Source: Sabulibacter ruber
Lineage (GTDB): Bacteria; Bacteroidota; Bacteroidia; Cytophagales; Hymenobacteraceae
Direction: 5' to 3'
Length of the DNA: 64,000 nucleotides
NCBI RefSeq assembly: GCF_017355955.1
Contig: NZ_JAFFID010000001.1
Location: 1,798,001-1,862,000 of the forward strand
Part shown: in pieces, positions 53,731-60,816 of the stretch
How the letters are laid out: each line of letters begins with the position of its first letter
Position numbering within the stretch: position 1 is the first letter of the stretch
The notes under the pieces: model-generated
Told to the model about the DNA's origin: nothing
Databases searched by the model: none
What the model saw: only the letters and a program-made list of their open reading frames with translations
Made by a program: the position numbers and the translations under genes

Positions 53731-55794
53731 TCAATTATACGCTTTCTTAGAATCTAAGTGCTGTAACAGTTTGTTGAAAAGATCTTGAGGCACAAAAGGC
53801 TTGGACAAATACCCCTGCACACCGGCCTCTACAATTCTTTTGCGCTCCTCTTCACTACCATTAGCAGTTAAAGCAATCACCGGCACCTGATGCCCTGCCT
53901 CCCTCATTCTAGAAACTGCGTGGAAGCCATCTAATACGGGCATGTACAGATCCATTAACACCAAATCATAGGCATTTGAGTTGATCTTCTCCAAGGCTGT
54001 TAATCCATCTTCAGCGGTATCGACTTCTGCATGCCAGCTAGTAAGCAACTTTGTAGCTACCGTTTTGTTCATCACGTTGTCATCAACTACTAGGATTTTA
54101 ACTCCGCGCAATTTGGTACTGGAAACCTTGGCGCTGCAAGCCCTAGGAACCGTAACCAAAGAGGCCTGGGGTTTAACATACCTCAACCTAACTGTGAATA
54201 CAGTGCCTTTACCTGGCGTGCTTTTTAGTAAGATATTCCCTTTGTGCAGATCAACTAAGTTTTTGGTGATAGCCAAACCCAGCCCTGAACCACCAAATTG
54301 GCGGTGGGTGGAAGAGTTTGCTTGCACAAAACTTTCAAAAACGCTTTTCTGCTTTTCTAATGGAATACCAATACCTGTATCTGCTACAGAGAAATCCAGT
54401 ACCCATTCTTTGTCTGTCTGGTAAATAACCTCTACGCCCATCTTAACAGAACCTTTCTCGGTAAACTTGATGGCATTACTTAATAGATTATTAAGGATCT
54501 GCATCAATCTTACTGGGTCTCCGGCGACTTCTTCGGGAGTACGGGGGTCTATTGAGAGTTCAAAATCCACCTTTTTCTCAGCGGAGCGCAAGCATAGCGC
54601 TTGGTGCGTATTCTTTAAAAGATCTTTTAGATGGAAGTTTACTTTCTCTAACTCTACTTTACCGGCCTCAATTTTAGAGAAGTCTAAGGTGTTGTTTACT
54701 AAGGCTAACAGGTTTTGAGATGAAAAATGAATAGAGTTTAAATTATCTCTATACTCCTCTTTTAGCCCTTCTTCTTGCAAGAGCAGATACGTCAACCCCA
54801 TGATAGCATTCAACGGGGTTCTTATTTCATGGCTCATATGAGACACATACTCGGTTTTCACCTGAGCCAGTCTTTCGGCTTTTTCTCTTTCTACCTTTAA
54901 AGCCTGTTCTTTTTCAACCGCGTCGGTAACATCCTGCAGAGTACCTACTATCTTGGAAAGCTGCTCCTGCCTGAAAACAGGCTTTGTCTTAAATCTTACC
55001 CAGCGTGATCCGGTAGGGCTTAGAACCTCCAACAGGCGTTCAAACTTTTCTCCTCTGTTAAGCATATCATTCCATGCAGCTTTCAGAGAGGAGCGGTCTT
55101 CTTCCCGTAAATAAGGTAAAAGGGCTTCAAATCCTGGCAAAGATACCTCAGAAGGGATATTCAGAAGAGTATGAATGTAGTCTGTATAGAAGAATTCACC
55201 TGATTCTATAGAGTATTCCCAAAGACCAACTTCTAATAAAGACTCAATTTCCTCGGTTAAAGCACCTGCCTGATGAAGATTCCTCAGGCGTTTGTTGGGC
55301 TTTTCATGCAACTGAACCTTATCAAAGGTGGCAGGGAAATCATCTAGAGTAAGATTTCTAACGGCATCATACTCCTGGAGGCAATACTGGTGGTTTAAGT
55401 TAAATACCTGCGACATCCCAAAGGTGCGCCCCTCTCCAAATAAGTTTGACACCTTATCTCTGCATACATTAAGATTGAAAGCGGGCACTTCGGCAATCTG
55501 AAAAGCATTTTCAAACACTAACGGTTGCTGCAATCCTAAAGCCTTTCTTTTCCATTCCTTGTCAGAAGAGATAGAGAGTAAATAAATCCCTTGTTCTTTA
55601 AGCGTATGAAGAAAAGATTTCAGCACAAGTTTGATGTTCCCCAAGGTCAAGAATGAAGTGGAAGGATTGAAGAATTCACTTACATTCTCCAGCATATTGG
55701 AATACTCTGCATTCCTACCTGACTTGGGCAATTTCAATGATAACCATTGCTTCATTCCTTGGGGCTCATTAACGGAGATCGGAGCAGACTTCAT
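53731..55794 (-). CDS. Hybrid sensor histidine kinase
   Basis: A 687-residue cytoplasmic kinase. The N-terminal 170 residues form an unfamiliar sensor region (ending about NLTLDDF), followed by a PAS/PAC domain (about 195-295). Next comes HisKA with the intact H-box YVSHMSHEIRTPLNAIMGL, then HATPase with N-box NLLSNAIKFTE, DTGIGI and GGSGLGLAI. The C-terminal REC domain has VDDN, phospho-Asp in VLMDLYMPVLDG and Lys in LSKPF. Every catalytic box is present, in contrast to the neighbouring pseudo-kinase, so it is the likely phosphate source. No membrane helix is seen, implying an internal signal. Confidence 0.92.
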   Translation of the reverse strand: MKSAPISVNEPQGMKQWLSLKLPKSGRNAEYSNMLENVSEFFNPSTSFLTLGNIKLVLKSFLHTLKEQGIYLLSISSDKEWKRKALGLQQPLVFENAFQIAEVPAFNLNVCRDKVSNLFGEGRTFGMSQVFNLNHQYCLQEYDAVRNLTLDDFPATFDKVQLHEKPNKRLRNLHQAGALTEEIESLLEVGLWEYSIESGEFFYTDYIHTLLNIPSEVSLPGFEALLPYLREEDRSSLKAAWNDMLNRGEKFERLLEVLSPTGSRWVRFKTKPVFRQEQLSKIVGTLQDVTDAVEKEQALKVEREKAERLAQVKTEYVSHMSHEIRTPLNAIMGLTYLLLQEEGLKEEYRDNLNSIHFSSQNLLALVNNTLDFSKIEAGKVELEKVNFHLKDLLKNTHQALCLRSAEKKVDFELSIDPRTPEEVAGDPVRLMQILNNLLSNAIKFTEKGSVKMGVEVIYQTDKEWVLDFSVADTGIGIPLEKQKSVFESFVQANSSTHRQFGGSGLGLAITKNLVDLHKGNILLKSTPGKGTVFTVRLRYVKPQASLVTVPRACSAKVSSTKLRGVKILVVDDNVMNKTVATKLLTSWHAEVDTAEDGLTALEKINSNAYDLVLMDLYMPVLDGFHAVSRMREAGHQVPVIALTANGSEEERKRIVEAGVQGYLSKPFVPQDLFNKLLQHLDSKKAYN

Positions 55795-56535
55795 AAATAT
55801 TACATTTATTTATTCTTATCGCCAATATACAATCATATATTAGTTTAATCAATTTAACGAGCAAAAATTTGAAATGATTCAGGCTAAATTTATCCTTTTC
55901 TCATAGTTTTAAACAGTTTTTCTTTATAAAATTATATAATAGCAACTTATCCTTATTTAACACTAGAATAAAAATCTTATCAAAAAATTCTTCGGAGAAC
56001 CTCCCTTTGTAAATTATTATTAATCTATCGGCTCAACCAACGTATTGTTTTACAAAATCATAAATGAGCAACTTAACTGCCTTCAGGGCTATAGCGCAGA
56101 AATCATCAAATCGCTCTATTCCAAAAATTTAGAAAAAAAATAAATTTATTTTTCAGAACTACTCACCACTCCTTTTGCAGGCCTATATTCTTAAGTTAGC
56201 AAACACTTTTAATCACGTTAGTTCAACTTAAGACAAGCAGGTCAACCTTACTCTAGCTAAAGAAACACGCTCTTTTGCACAAGCACTGTTCAACCCAATG
56301 TAGCATGCATTATATATAAGGGGGAAAGTTTTAAACGCACCTTGTTGTGCAAAGTTTCGCTAAGCAGGCATGCACCTCTTCACTTTGAGATAAACTCTGA
56401 TCGCATCAGGCTTATGATATAAGCAGATGTTTCTTTTGGGTTTGTCTCTAAGTAAATGCGAACAGCTCTTAGGAAAGCAAGAAATGCTTACTAAGCATTG
56501 ACAAGAAAGCTGTAACGCAGAAGCAGGGAATAAAA

Positions 56536-56567
56536 AAAGCCTCTTATCAGAGGAGATAAGAGGCTTT
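56536..56567 (-). terminator. Terminator of a lost or displaced tRNA gene
   Basis: AAAGCCTCTTATC (56536-56548) and GATAAGAGGCTTT (56555-56567) form a perfect 13-bp stem with a 6-base loop. On the minus strand it is followed by a run of U (seven T), a textbook intrinsic terminator. No protein gene ends just before it on that strand; the tRNA 3'-end fragment at 56572-56590 does. Confidence 0.82.
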
Positions 56568-56571
56568 AGAA

Positions 56572-56590
56572 GTGATCCCGCTGGGATTCT
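56572..56590 (-). other. tRNA 3'-end fragment, candidate attachment site of the integrative element
   Basis: Read on the minus strand, GAATCCCAGCGGGATCACT has the layout of a tRNA from the T-loop (G57 A58 A59 T60) through the 3' T-stem CCCAG, acceptor strand CGGGATC and discriminator A. The 5' three quarters of a tRNA are absent: preceding bases give AAA where TTC should be, and no D- or anticodon arm is found. Tyrosine recombinases often integrate at tRNA 3' ends and leave such a fragment at the far end. The amino-acid type cannot be told. Confidence 0.55.
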
Positions 56591-56799
56591 TTCCAGTCTC
56601 ATAACACATTGATTTTCAAATAAATACAGCTCAGTTAAAATTACAGGCCACAAATTTGACCACTAATCTACTAAAACTAGTTTAGATTTACGTATTGGTT
56701 GTATTTGCACATAAGCTAAGGTAATATTTTCAACATACATGGCAAAAAGTTAGAGTAGCAACTGTACAACCTTTCCTTAGTGCTTGCTCCAACAACACT

Positions 56800-57510
56800 T
56801 TAATCGTTAGGTTGTTCTTGATATGATAGGGCTTCGATTTTATCATGCAGACTTTTTATTCTATTTGGAAGAATAAAAATGTACTCTATTAGATAATCTA
56901 GCATTTCTACCATTAGTTGGGATATCTCCTCAGTTGGCTCCTTTTCTAAGTCAAAATGTGCTCCTAAGTTCCCTCCCTTTCTAATAGCGTCCGCAAGGGT
57001 TATAATAGGCTCTTCTAAGTCAATATGTTTGGATAAGCCTTTTAGTTGAGTGGCCAAAGGCTTGTTCTTATCCTCTTCGGGCACTACTGATTTTGTTATC
57101 CCTTCAAGTACTCGCCTGCAAAGCACTGAGGTAGCTGTCCATTCATGTGCGTTAAGCACATTGATTGCGGAAAAATATGCTTTCTTAAGCCCTTCTTGCA
57201 TATTATCCGCTTGTTGAACACCTGACAAGGGTTCTCTACTACCGTTTGAAGGATGAATAAATAGGTGGCCAGTCCGAATCGGTTTATTCTCCCGCTTCTT
57301 AGTTAGGTAAATAAAAGTAGTTTTCTCTTGGCAAGCAGGGCAATGTGTCAAAGCATATTCAACTACGTAAGTTCTTTTTGCAAGCCATTGAATTGAAAAA
57401 TTAACCTTGCGTCTACAATGAGGGCAAGTACTATCAACTGAAATGGGAATTTCATAGTCATGGGTAATTTCAGTGTTGGTGAAATTTTGTTCAGGTATGT
57501 GTCTAAGCAT
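56800..57510 (-). CDS. DUF4145-type protein with zinc-ribbon-like cysteines
   Basis: A 236-residue protein. The N-terminal part has two Cys pairs, CPHCRRKV and CPACQEK, that could bind zinc. The C-terminal part, with SVLCRRVLEGI, KGLSKHIDLEEPIITLADAIRKGGNLGAHF and EMLDYLIEYIFILP, matches the DUF4145 pattern (the Arg-x-x-Glu and R-x-x-GN-x-x-H elements). DUF4145 occurs in mobile-element and defence contexts, but its function is not established. It is the leftmost gene of the element and has a candidate promoter at 57535-57565. Confidence 0.75.
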   Translation of the reverse strand: MLRHIPEQNFTNTEITHDYEIPISVDSTCPHCRRKVNFSIQWLAKRTYVVEYALTHCPACQEKTTFIYLTKKRENKPIRTGHLFIHPSNGSREPLSGVQQADNMQEGLKKAYFSAINVLNAHEWTATSVLCRRVLEGITKSVVPEEDKNKPLATQLKGLSKHIDLEEPIITLADAIRKGGNLGAHFDLEKEPTEEISQLMVEMLDYLIEYIFILPNRIKSLHDKIEALSYQEQPND

Positions 57511-57534
57511 AAATCAATGGATTTGCTTTATGTT

Positions 57535-57565
57535 CCAAGGTAGTTGAATAACCCTTAACAGCAAA
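57535..57565 (-). promoter_or_regulatory. Candidate Bacteroidota-type promoter
   Basis: On the minus strand, TTTG (57562-57565) is followed after 19 bases by TACCTTGG (57535-57542). The consensus is TTTG-N19/21-TAnnTTTG, so there is one mismatch in the -7 box. It lies 25 bases before the DUF4145-type start codon. Confidence 0.4.
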
Positions 57566-57846
57566 ACTTGACTTTAAGAGAAAATTTTATGCCTAACAAA
57601 TAGTGTCCTCGTATAAGCAGGACTAGTACTAGTACAAAGAAGAAAGCACAAGTATTAATTACACATATACAGTAGACTTTACTTTGGAACTTGCGTGCAC
57701 ACTCCATTGATAGCATACTGGATATTCAAAGAACACTTAGTCTTAAATGACTTTCCAGAAACAGAGGGCACATTCTCATTGATTCAGGCAAAACTCCCTT
57801 CCATGTTGCCCTTTGAAGTAGCGTGTGGAAGGGCGTTTGTTGTTTC

Positions 57847-57861
57847 GTTAAATTATTTAAC
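57847..57861. repeat. 15-bp palindrome, copy 1
   Basis: GTTAAATTATTTAAC is a perfect odd-length palindrome. An identical copy lies at 63037-63051, and near copies at 60303 and 60554. All are inside the integrative element, which suggests a binding site for one of its own proteins. Confidence 0.6.
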
Positions 57862-57906
57862 GGTCCCTATTAAGGCATCATAGAATATGTGATAACTTTG
57901 ATAGTT

Positions 57907-58158
57907 TCATTTTGGAACTTGGATGCCTCTTTCTAGAAGCAAAGCCTTGGCGACTGCACAAGTTTCATAGTCTTCATTCTGCAACGCTTGTAGATAAAGG
58001 TTCATAAGGGAAGGGTCAGTAGGTTCGGCCTCTCTGAGATAGGGCAATCTTTTTTCTTCATCAAGTGCTCTGATCTGCTTAGAGATTGCTTTTGAAATGC
58101 CGTTATAATGGCTTACAAATTGCTTTTCTTCTTCGTTGTCTGGTTTAAAGTTTTCCAT
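57907..58158 (-). CDS. Small hypothetical protein (cassette-like gene)
   Basis: An 83-residue acidic, helical protein (MENFKPDNEEEKQFVSHYNGI). No family is recognised; there is no signal peptide or membrane segment. Charged, helix-rich composition supports a real gene. It is in the row of minus-strand single genes separated by attC-like palindromes; the one on its upstream side is about 105 bases away. Confidence 0.6.
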   Translation of the reverse strand: MENFKPDNEEEKQFVSHYNGISKAISKQIRALDEEKRLPYLREAEPTDPSLMNLYLQALQNEDYETCAVAKALLLERGIQVPK

Positions 58159-58262
58159 AATCTAATAAGTTTCTATTACTTTATTTGGGAAGCAAATTAT
58201 TAAACTGCCTTACAGCATTAATTCCTGTCAAGTCATTAACATGTTAAACAAAAGCCTTTCTA

Positions 58263-58323
58263 TTAACTATTATGCCGTTATTATGCCGTCGGCCGAAGTA
58301 TGGTGTTTGCACAATGTTGGCAC
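58263..58323 (-). repeat. attC-like imperfect palindrome 1
   Basis: Outer arms are TTAAC (58263) and GTTGGCAC (to 58323). The inner arms ATTATGC and GCACAAT pair, with a wobble. The centre is GCCGTCGGCCG (58285-58295). The site starts 10 bases after the stop of the 58334-58921 gene. The layout of outer box, spacer, inner box and centre is that of integron attC sites, oriented with the minus-strand genes. Confidence 0.6.
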
Positions 58324-58333
58324 AAGTGTTTTT

Positions 58334-58921
58334 TTAGTACTGCGCCCAAACTAATTTCATTTTCAATCCTGTTTGTTTCTCAATATGGCTTACAAGTTCC
58401 TGTTGGTTTACTTTGTCAAAGTCGGGATTTATTATGGTAATCTGATATTTTGAAAATCCTGATTCAGAATCGTAAATAAGGTTATTCAAGCTTGTCCCTT
58501 TTTTGCAACAGGGAGTTACAAATTCCATTTCTATAAAGTCGGACTCTTCAGCTTTGGCCATTTCCTCTTGCCATTTCTCAAATTCAATTTCTCTTCTACA
58601 ATGAGGGCAGGTAATTTTTTCGAGGTTTACTCCTGAATCCGCAAAATCTACTTTGTTCTTTATCTCAAAGGTAATTTCCTTTTCGGGAAAGGTTCTGGTT
58701 ATGAATTCAGCTATAGATTGATTCTTTTCTTCTGTGATTTCTAAATTATAGTCATTTGGGATAATTTTAAGCTGAAAATCGGAGAATACTGAGTTTGATG
58801 GTTTATATGTGAATTCAATACCATTTTCATTTTCTTTCCTTTCCATTTGAATGTTTTCTTTTGTTGCGGAACAAGCTGATATAATCTGAAATAGGAATAA
58901 GAGAATAACTAATTTTTTCAT
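58334..58921 (-). CDS. Hypothetical lipoprotein with CxxC motif (cassette-like gene)
   Basis: A 195-residue protein with a lipoprotein signal (MKKLVILLFLFQIISACSA, lipidated Cys about 17). The mature part is acidic with a CPHCRREIEF zinc-ribbon-like motif near residue 99 and a second Cys pair, PCCKKG. CPHCRR also appears in the DUF4145-type neighbour. Function unknown. Its ATG follows directly on the GTTAAGG end of attC-like site 2, as in integron cassettes. Confidence 0.7.
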   Translation of the reverse strand: MKKLVILLFLFQIISACSATKENIQMERKENENGIEFTYKPSNSVFSDFQLKIIPNDYNLEITEEKNQSIAEFITRTFPEKEITFEIKNKVDFADSGVNLEKITCPHCRREIEFEKWQEEMAKAEESDFIEMEFVTPCCKKGTSLNNLIYDSESGFSKYQITIINPDFDKVNQQELVSHIEKQTGLKMKLVWAQY

Positions 58922-58922
58922 C

Positions 58923-58990
58923 CTTAACGTACTGGTGTAAACGGCGGCGGAGGCCGTCGGCCGATGCTGGCGTTTACGCGTTGTTAGCGC
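58923..58990 (-). repeat. attC-like imperfect palindrome 2
   Basis: Outer boxes CTTAAC (58923) and GTTAGCGC (to 58990) pair through TAAC/GTTA. Inner boxes TAAACG and CGTTTA pair perfectly. The centre is GCCGTCGGCCG (58953-58963), identical to sites 1 and 3. The spacers between outer and inner boxes differ in length on the two sides, a typical attC feature. It begins 5 bases after the stop of the 58995-59489 gene and touches the next start codon. Confidence 0.7.
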
Positions 58991-58994
58991 ACGT

Positions 58995-59489
58995 TTATTT
59001 TTCTACATAAATGGTATCATCTGAAAGTTTAATCCACATAAAGCCATCGATTTGTGCTTGTAATTTTGAGCCATCAGCATTAGGCAATATTGATTCTAAA
59101 ATTATTGGAAATAAGCTTTCGCTAGTTTCATTTAGCATCTTATAAGTTTCTTCTTTAGTTTGGTCGTCAGGCTGTGAAATGCCCATCCAAAAATTTGCCA
59201 TTTGGTTCCCAGCAAAAATATATGGTTGGATACTACTTAATGAATTATCAAACGAAGGAGAGCATAGACCAGAATATTTTCTACCTGATTTCGACATAAA
59301 CTCACCTTCTATGATTAAAAGTCCTTCCGATGGATCTGGGTATTTTAAGTCTAAACGTGGTTTTAAAGTTGTTTCATCTTGCCCATCTTCCCCCTCCTCA
59401 TCAATTGCAAATTCCCAAATTGGAGAAATTTCAAAATGACTTTTATTGAAGTCTTCAAATTGGATTCTTAATTTTTCAATATTTTCCAT
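58995..59489 (-). CDS. Hypothetical acidic protein (cassette-like gene)
   Basis: A 164-residue soluble, acidic protein (EEGEDGQDET near residue 30; FIFAGNQ-like and FWMGISQPDDQT segments). No known family is recognised, and no signal peptide or membrane helix is present. It starts about 20 bases after attC-like site 3 and ends 5 bases before site 2, a tight single-gene cassette layout. Confidence 0.68.
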   Translation of the reverse strand: MENIEKLRIQFEDFNKSHFEISPIWEFAIDEEGEDGQDETTLKPRLDLKYPDPSEGLLIIEGEFMSKSGRKYSGLCSPSFDNSLSSIQPYIFAGNQMANFWMGISQPDDQTKEETYKMLNETSESLFPIILESILPNADGSKLQAQIDGFMWIKLSDDTIYVEK

Positions 59490-59508
59490 GGAATTTAATT
59501 TTAAATGA

Positions 59509-59579
59509 GCGCTAACGGATTAGTGCATGAGGCGTGCAAGGCCGTCGGCCGTAGCATGGCTTATGCGCCTTGTTGTGGG
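59509..59579 (-). repeat. attC-like imperfect palindrome 3
   Basis: Outer boxes GCGCTAAC (59509-59516) and GTTGTGGG (59572-59579); inner pairing between GCATGAGGC and GCTTATGC-type arms with bulges; centre GCCGTCGGCCG (59541-59551). It lies between the 59677-59991 and 58995-59489 genes. Confidence 0.65.
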
Positions 59580-59676
59580 AAGTTGTTTTTTTATTCTATT
59601 TTATTTTCTGTTTTAAGGCTGTTTTCTGAAAATTAGGTCAAAGACAGTTATTTCTTTATCAGGTAATCTTTACTCC

Positions 59677-59991
59677 TTATACAATTACCTTCCTTCTTTT
59701 AGAGATGAAAGCTATTAATCTCTCTATTGCGAAAGAATAAAAAATAATATTTGAAAGAAGTGCTGGAAAATAAAGAGCCATGTATTCGGTTATAACTCCC
59801 CAGAACAAAGTATGAAAAGGAAATCGTAGAATTTGAAATGTCGCCGCTAATATTGTAGATAATAATCCGCCGCCAGAAGTACCTTCATCTTCGGCAAAAG
59901 CTGCAATGAAGGAGGCAATCATCAGAAGGGTAATTATAGAACCAATCGTAATGAAAGCTAAAGGATTAAAATTCTTTGGTAGAATCTTCAT
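59677..59991 (-). CDS. Small membrane protein of unknown function (cassette-like gene)
   Basis: A 104-residue protein from ATG 59991 (MKILPKNFNPLAFITIG) with two or three hydrophobic segments (FITIGSIITLLMIASFIAAF and YMALYFPALLSNIIFYSF) and a basic C-terminus. An in-frame GTG at 60015 would add eight polar residues. Not recognised. It is the first gene of the cassette row when read on the minus strand. Confidence 0.6.
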   Translation of the reverse strand: MKILPKNFNPLAFITIGSIITLLMIASFIAAFAEDEGTSGGGLLSTILAATFQILRFPFHTLFWGVITEYMALYFPALLSNIIFYSFAIERLIAFISKRRKVIV

Positions 59992-60014
59992 TTTTCCATG
60001 ATTACAATTACCCA

Positions 60015-60053
60015 CAACTAACGGATAAACGGAACACCTACGGTTATTGGCAC
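60015..60053 (-). repeat. Degenerate attC-like element 4
   Basis: CTAAC (60018) and GTTATTGGC (to 60051) can form the outer boxes, with partly pairing inner arms (TAAACGG and CGGTTA). The GCCGTCGGCCG centre is absent and the site is shorter. It may be a reduced attC or the upstream (attI-like) end of the row. Weak on its own. Confidence 0.3.
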
Positions 60054-60816
60054 TATAGGTGGAAGTAGTTCAACCATCCTTTTTAATGTACCTTTTTTCA
60101 GGGTTCATGTAAATCCCTCCTCAAAGTAACCGTTTTTCCCTGAACCTCAAAATAGTGCCCTGTTTACCTCAAAATGGCGGTTCTGATGGTCTGGAAGCCC
60201 CAGATTCAGGATTCCCTTGCTGTTGGCACCCATCTAAACAAAGCCTTTCAACCCTTATTCGTAAGCTATGCGCTTGTATTCGGGTATATCCGGTTATACA
60301 CGGGTAGTACACGGTTAAATAATTTAAATTTAAAATCCTGCCCAAAACGCCTGTTTTCTGGGAAGTAGTACACGTGCCTTTTTTGGCTGTAAAAACGCCA
60401 ACTAGAACACCCTAGAATCCGGCTTGATGCCACTTTGCCGGAAATCATCACATAAACTGAAAGGGAAGAGGCCCAAACGATTTGCTTTTCCGTCGTTTAC
60501 CTTACCCTTCTGAACCTTAGGGCCAGTATCTAAATCGGAATGGAATCATAGCCTTAAATTATTTAATTGTTTCTAAAGGGCTCGGCGCACATATCCGCTT
60601 AATGCCCTTTTCAGTTCCTGCAAAACCCCTTCCAACAATTTATCACTCCCCTGAAAATACCATCCAGAACCTTCGTTCACTTGTAAGAAGCCGATGTACC
60701 TTTGCAAAAGGCAATTCACACCGGACATTCTAAACCCATTTTCAAAGAAGGAAAACCCTTCTGCCGGTATGCTATTGCCCAAACCCAAACAATTAAACAA
60801 TTTTATAAAACATCAA
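60054..60816. other. Divergent non-coding region of the element
   Basis: About 760 bases without a supported gene, between the cassette row (leftward) and the polymerase gene (rightward). It contains repeated short blocks: ACCTCAAAAT twice near 60145-60175, GTAGTACACG at 60304 and 60365, palindrome-like TTAAATAATTTAAAT near 60304 and TTAAATTATTTAAT near 60555. A promoter candidate lies at 60672-60704. It could be part of an origin or control region. Confidence 0.45.
60672..60704 (+). promoter_or_regulatory. Candidate promoter of the polymerase gene
   Basis: TACCTTTG at 60697-60704 is an exact match to the Bacteroidota -7 box TAnnTTTG. TTCG at 60672-60675, 21 bases before it, is one mismatch from the -33 TTTG. 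If real, transcription starts near 60711, so the ATG at 60694 cannot be used and translation starts at 60769 or 60817. Confidence 0.5.

Larger units (their letters stand above)
55795..56799. other. Junction region: chromosome to integrative element
   Basis: A 1-kb region without a supported gene. Its left 740 bases are AT-rich sequence upstream of the hybrid kinase gene. It then holds the terminator at 56536-56567 and a tRNA 3'-end fragment at about 56572-56590, which I read as the left boundary of the integrative element. A minus-strand reading frame at 56360-56653 crosses these structures and is rejected. Confidence 0.55.
57511..57906. other. Intergenic region in the element
   Basis: 396 bases without a supported gene. 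It contains the promoter candidate at 57535-57565, a GTTAGGC motif on the minus strand (57591-57597) equal to the classical integron core-site consensus but without a clear partner, and the first copy of the 15-bp palindrome (57847-57861). Confidence 0.45.

Noticed and set aside
56360-56653. 97-codon minus-strand reading frame
   Set aside because: It runs through the perfect terminator hairpin and the tRNA 3'-end fragment, and its composition is not protein-like.
56572-56660. A complete tRNA gene at the element's left end
   Set aside because: Only the T-loop end, T-stem and acceptor strand fit; no D-arm, anticodon arm or matching 5' acceptor strand (GATCCCG) was found in the preceding 90 bases on the minus strand.
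57591-57597. GTTAGGC (minus strand) as a further attC site
   Set aside because: It equals the classical core-site consensus, but no pairing outer box, inner boxes or GCCGTCGGCCG centre is found around it.
57695-57883. 62-codon plus-strand reading frame in the integrative element
   Set aside because: It crosses the 15-bp palindrome, is on the opposite strand to all neighbours and shows no recognisable pattern.
58263-59579. The palindromes between element genes as ordinary transcription terminators or CRISPR repeats
   Set aside because: They lack U-runs, have two pairing boxes with unequal spacers, and share a fixed centre. Their spacing is gene-sized rather than the 30-40 bases of CRISPR spacers.
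60694-60816. Extending the polymerase gene to the ATG at 60694
   Set aside because: An exact TAnnTTTG promoter box begins three bases after that ATG, and the 41 extra residues look unstructured, so 60817 is preferred; the longer form remains possible.
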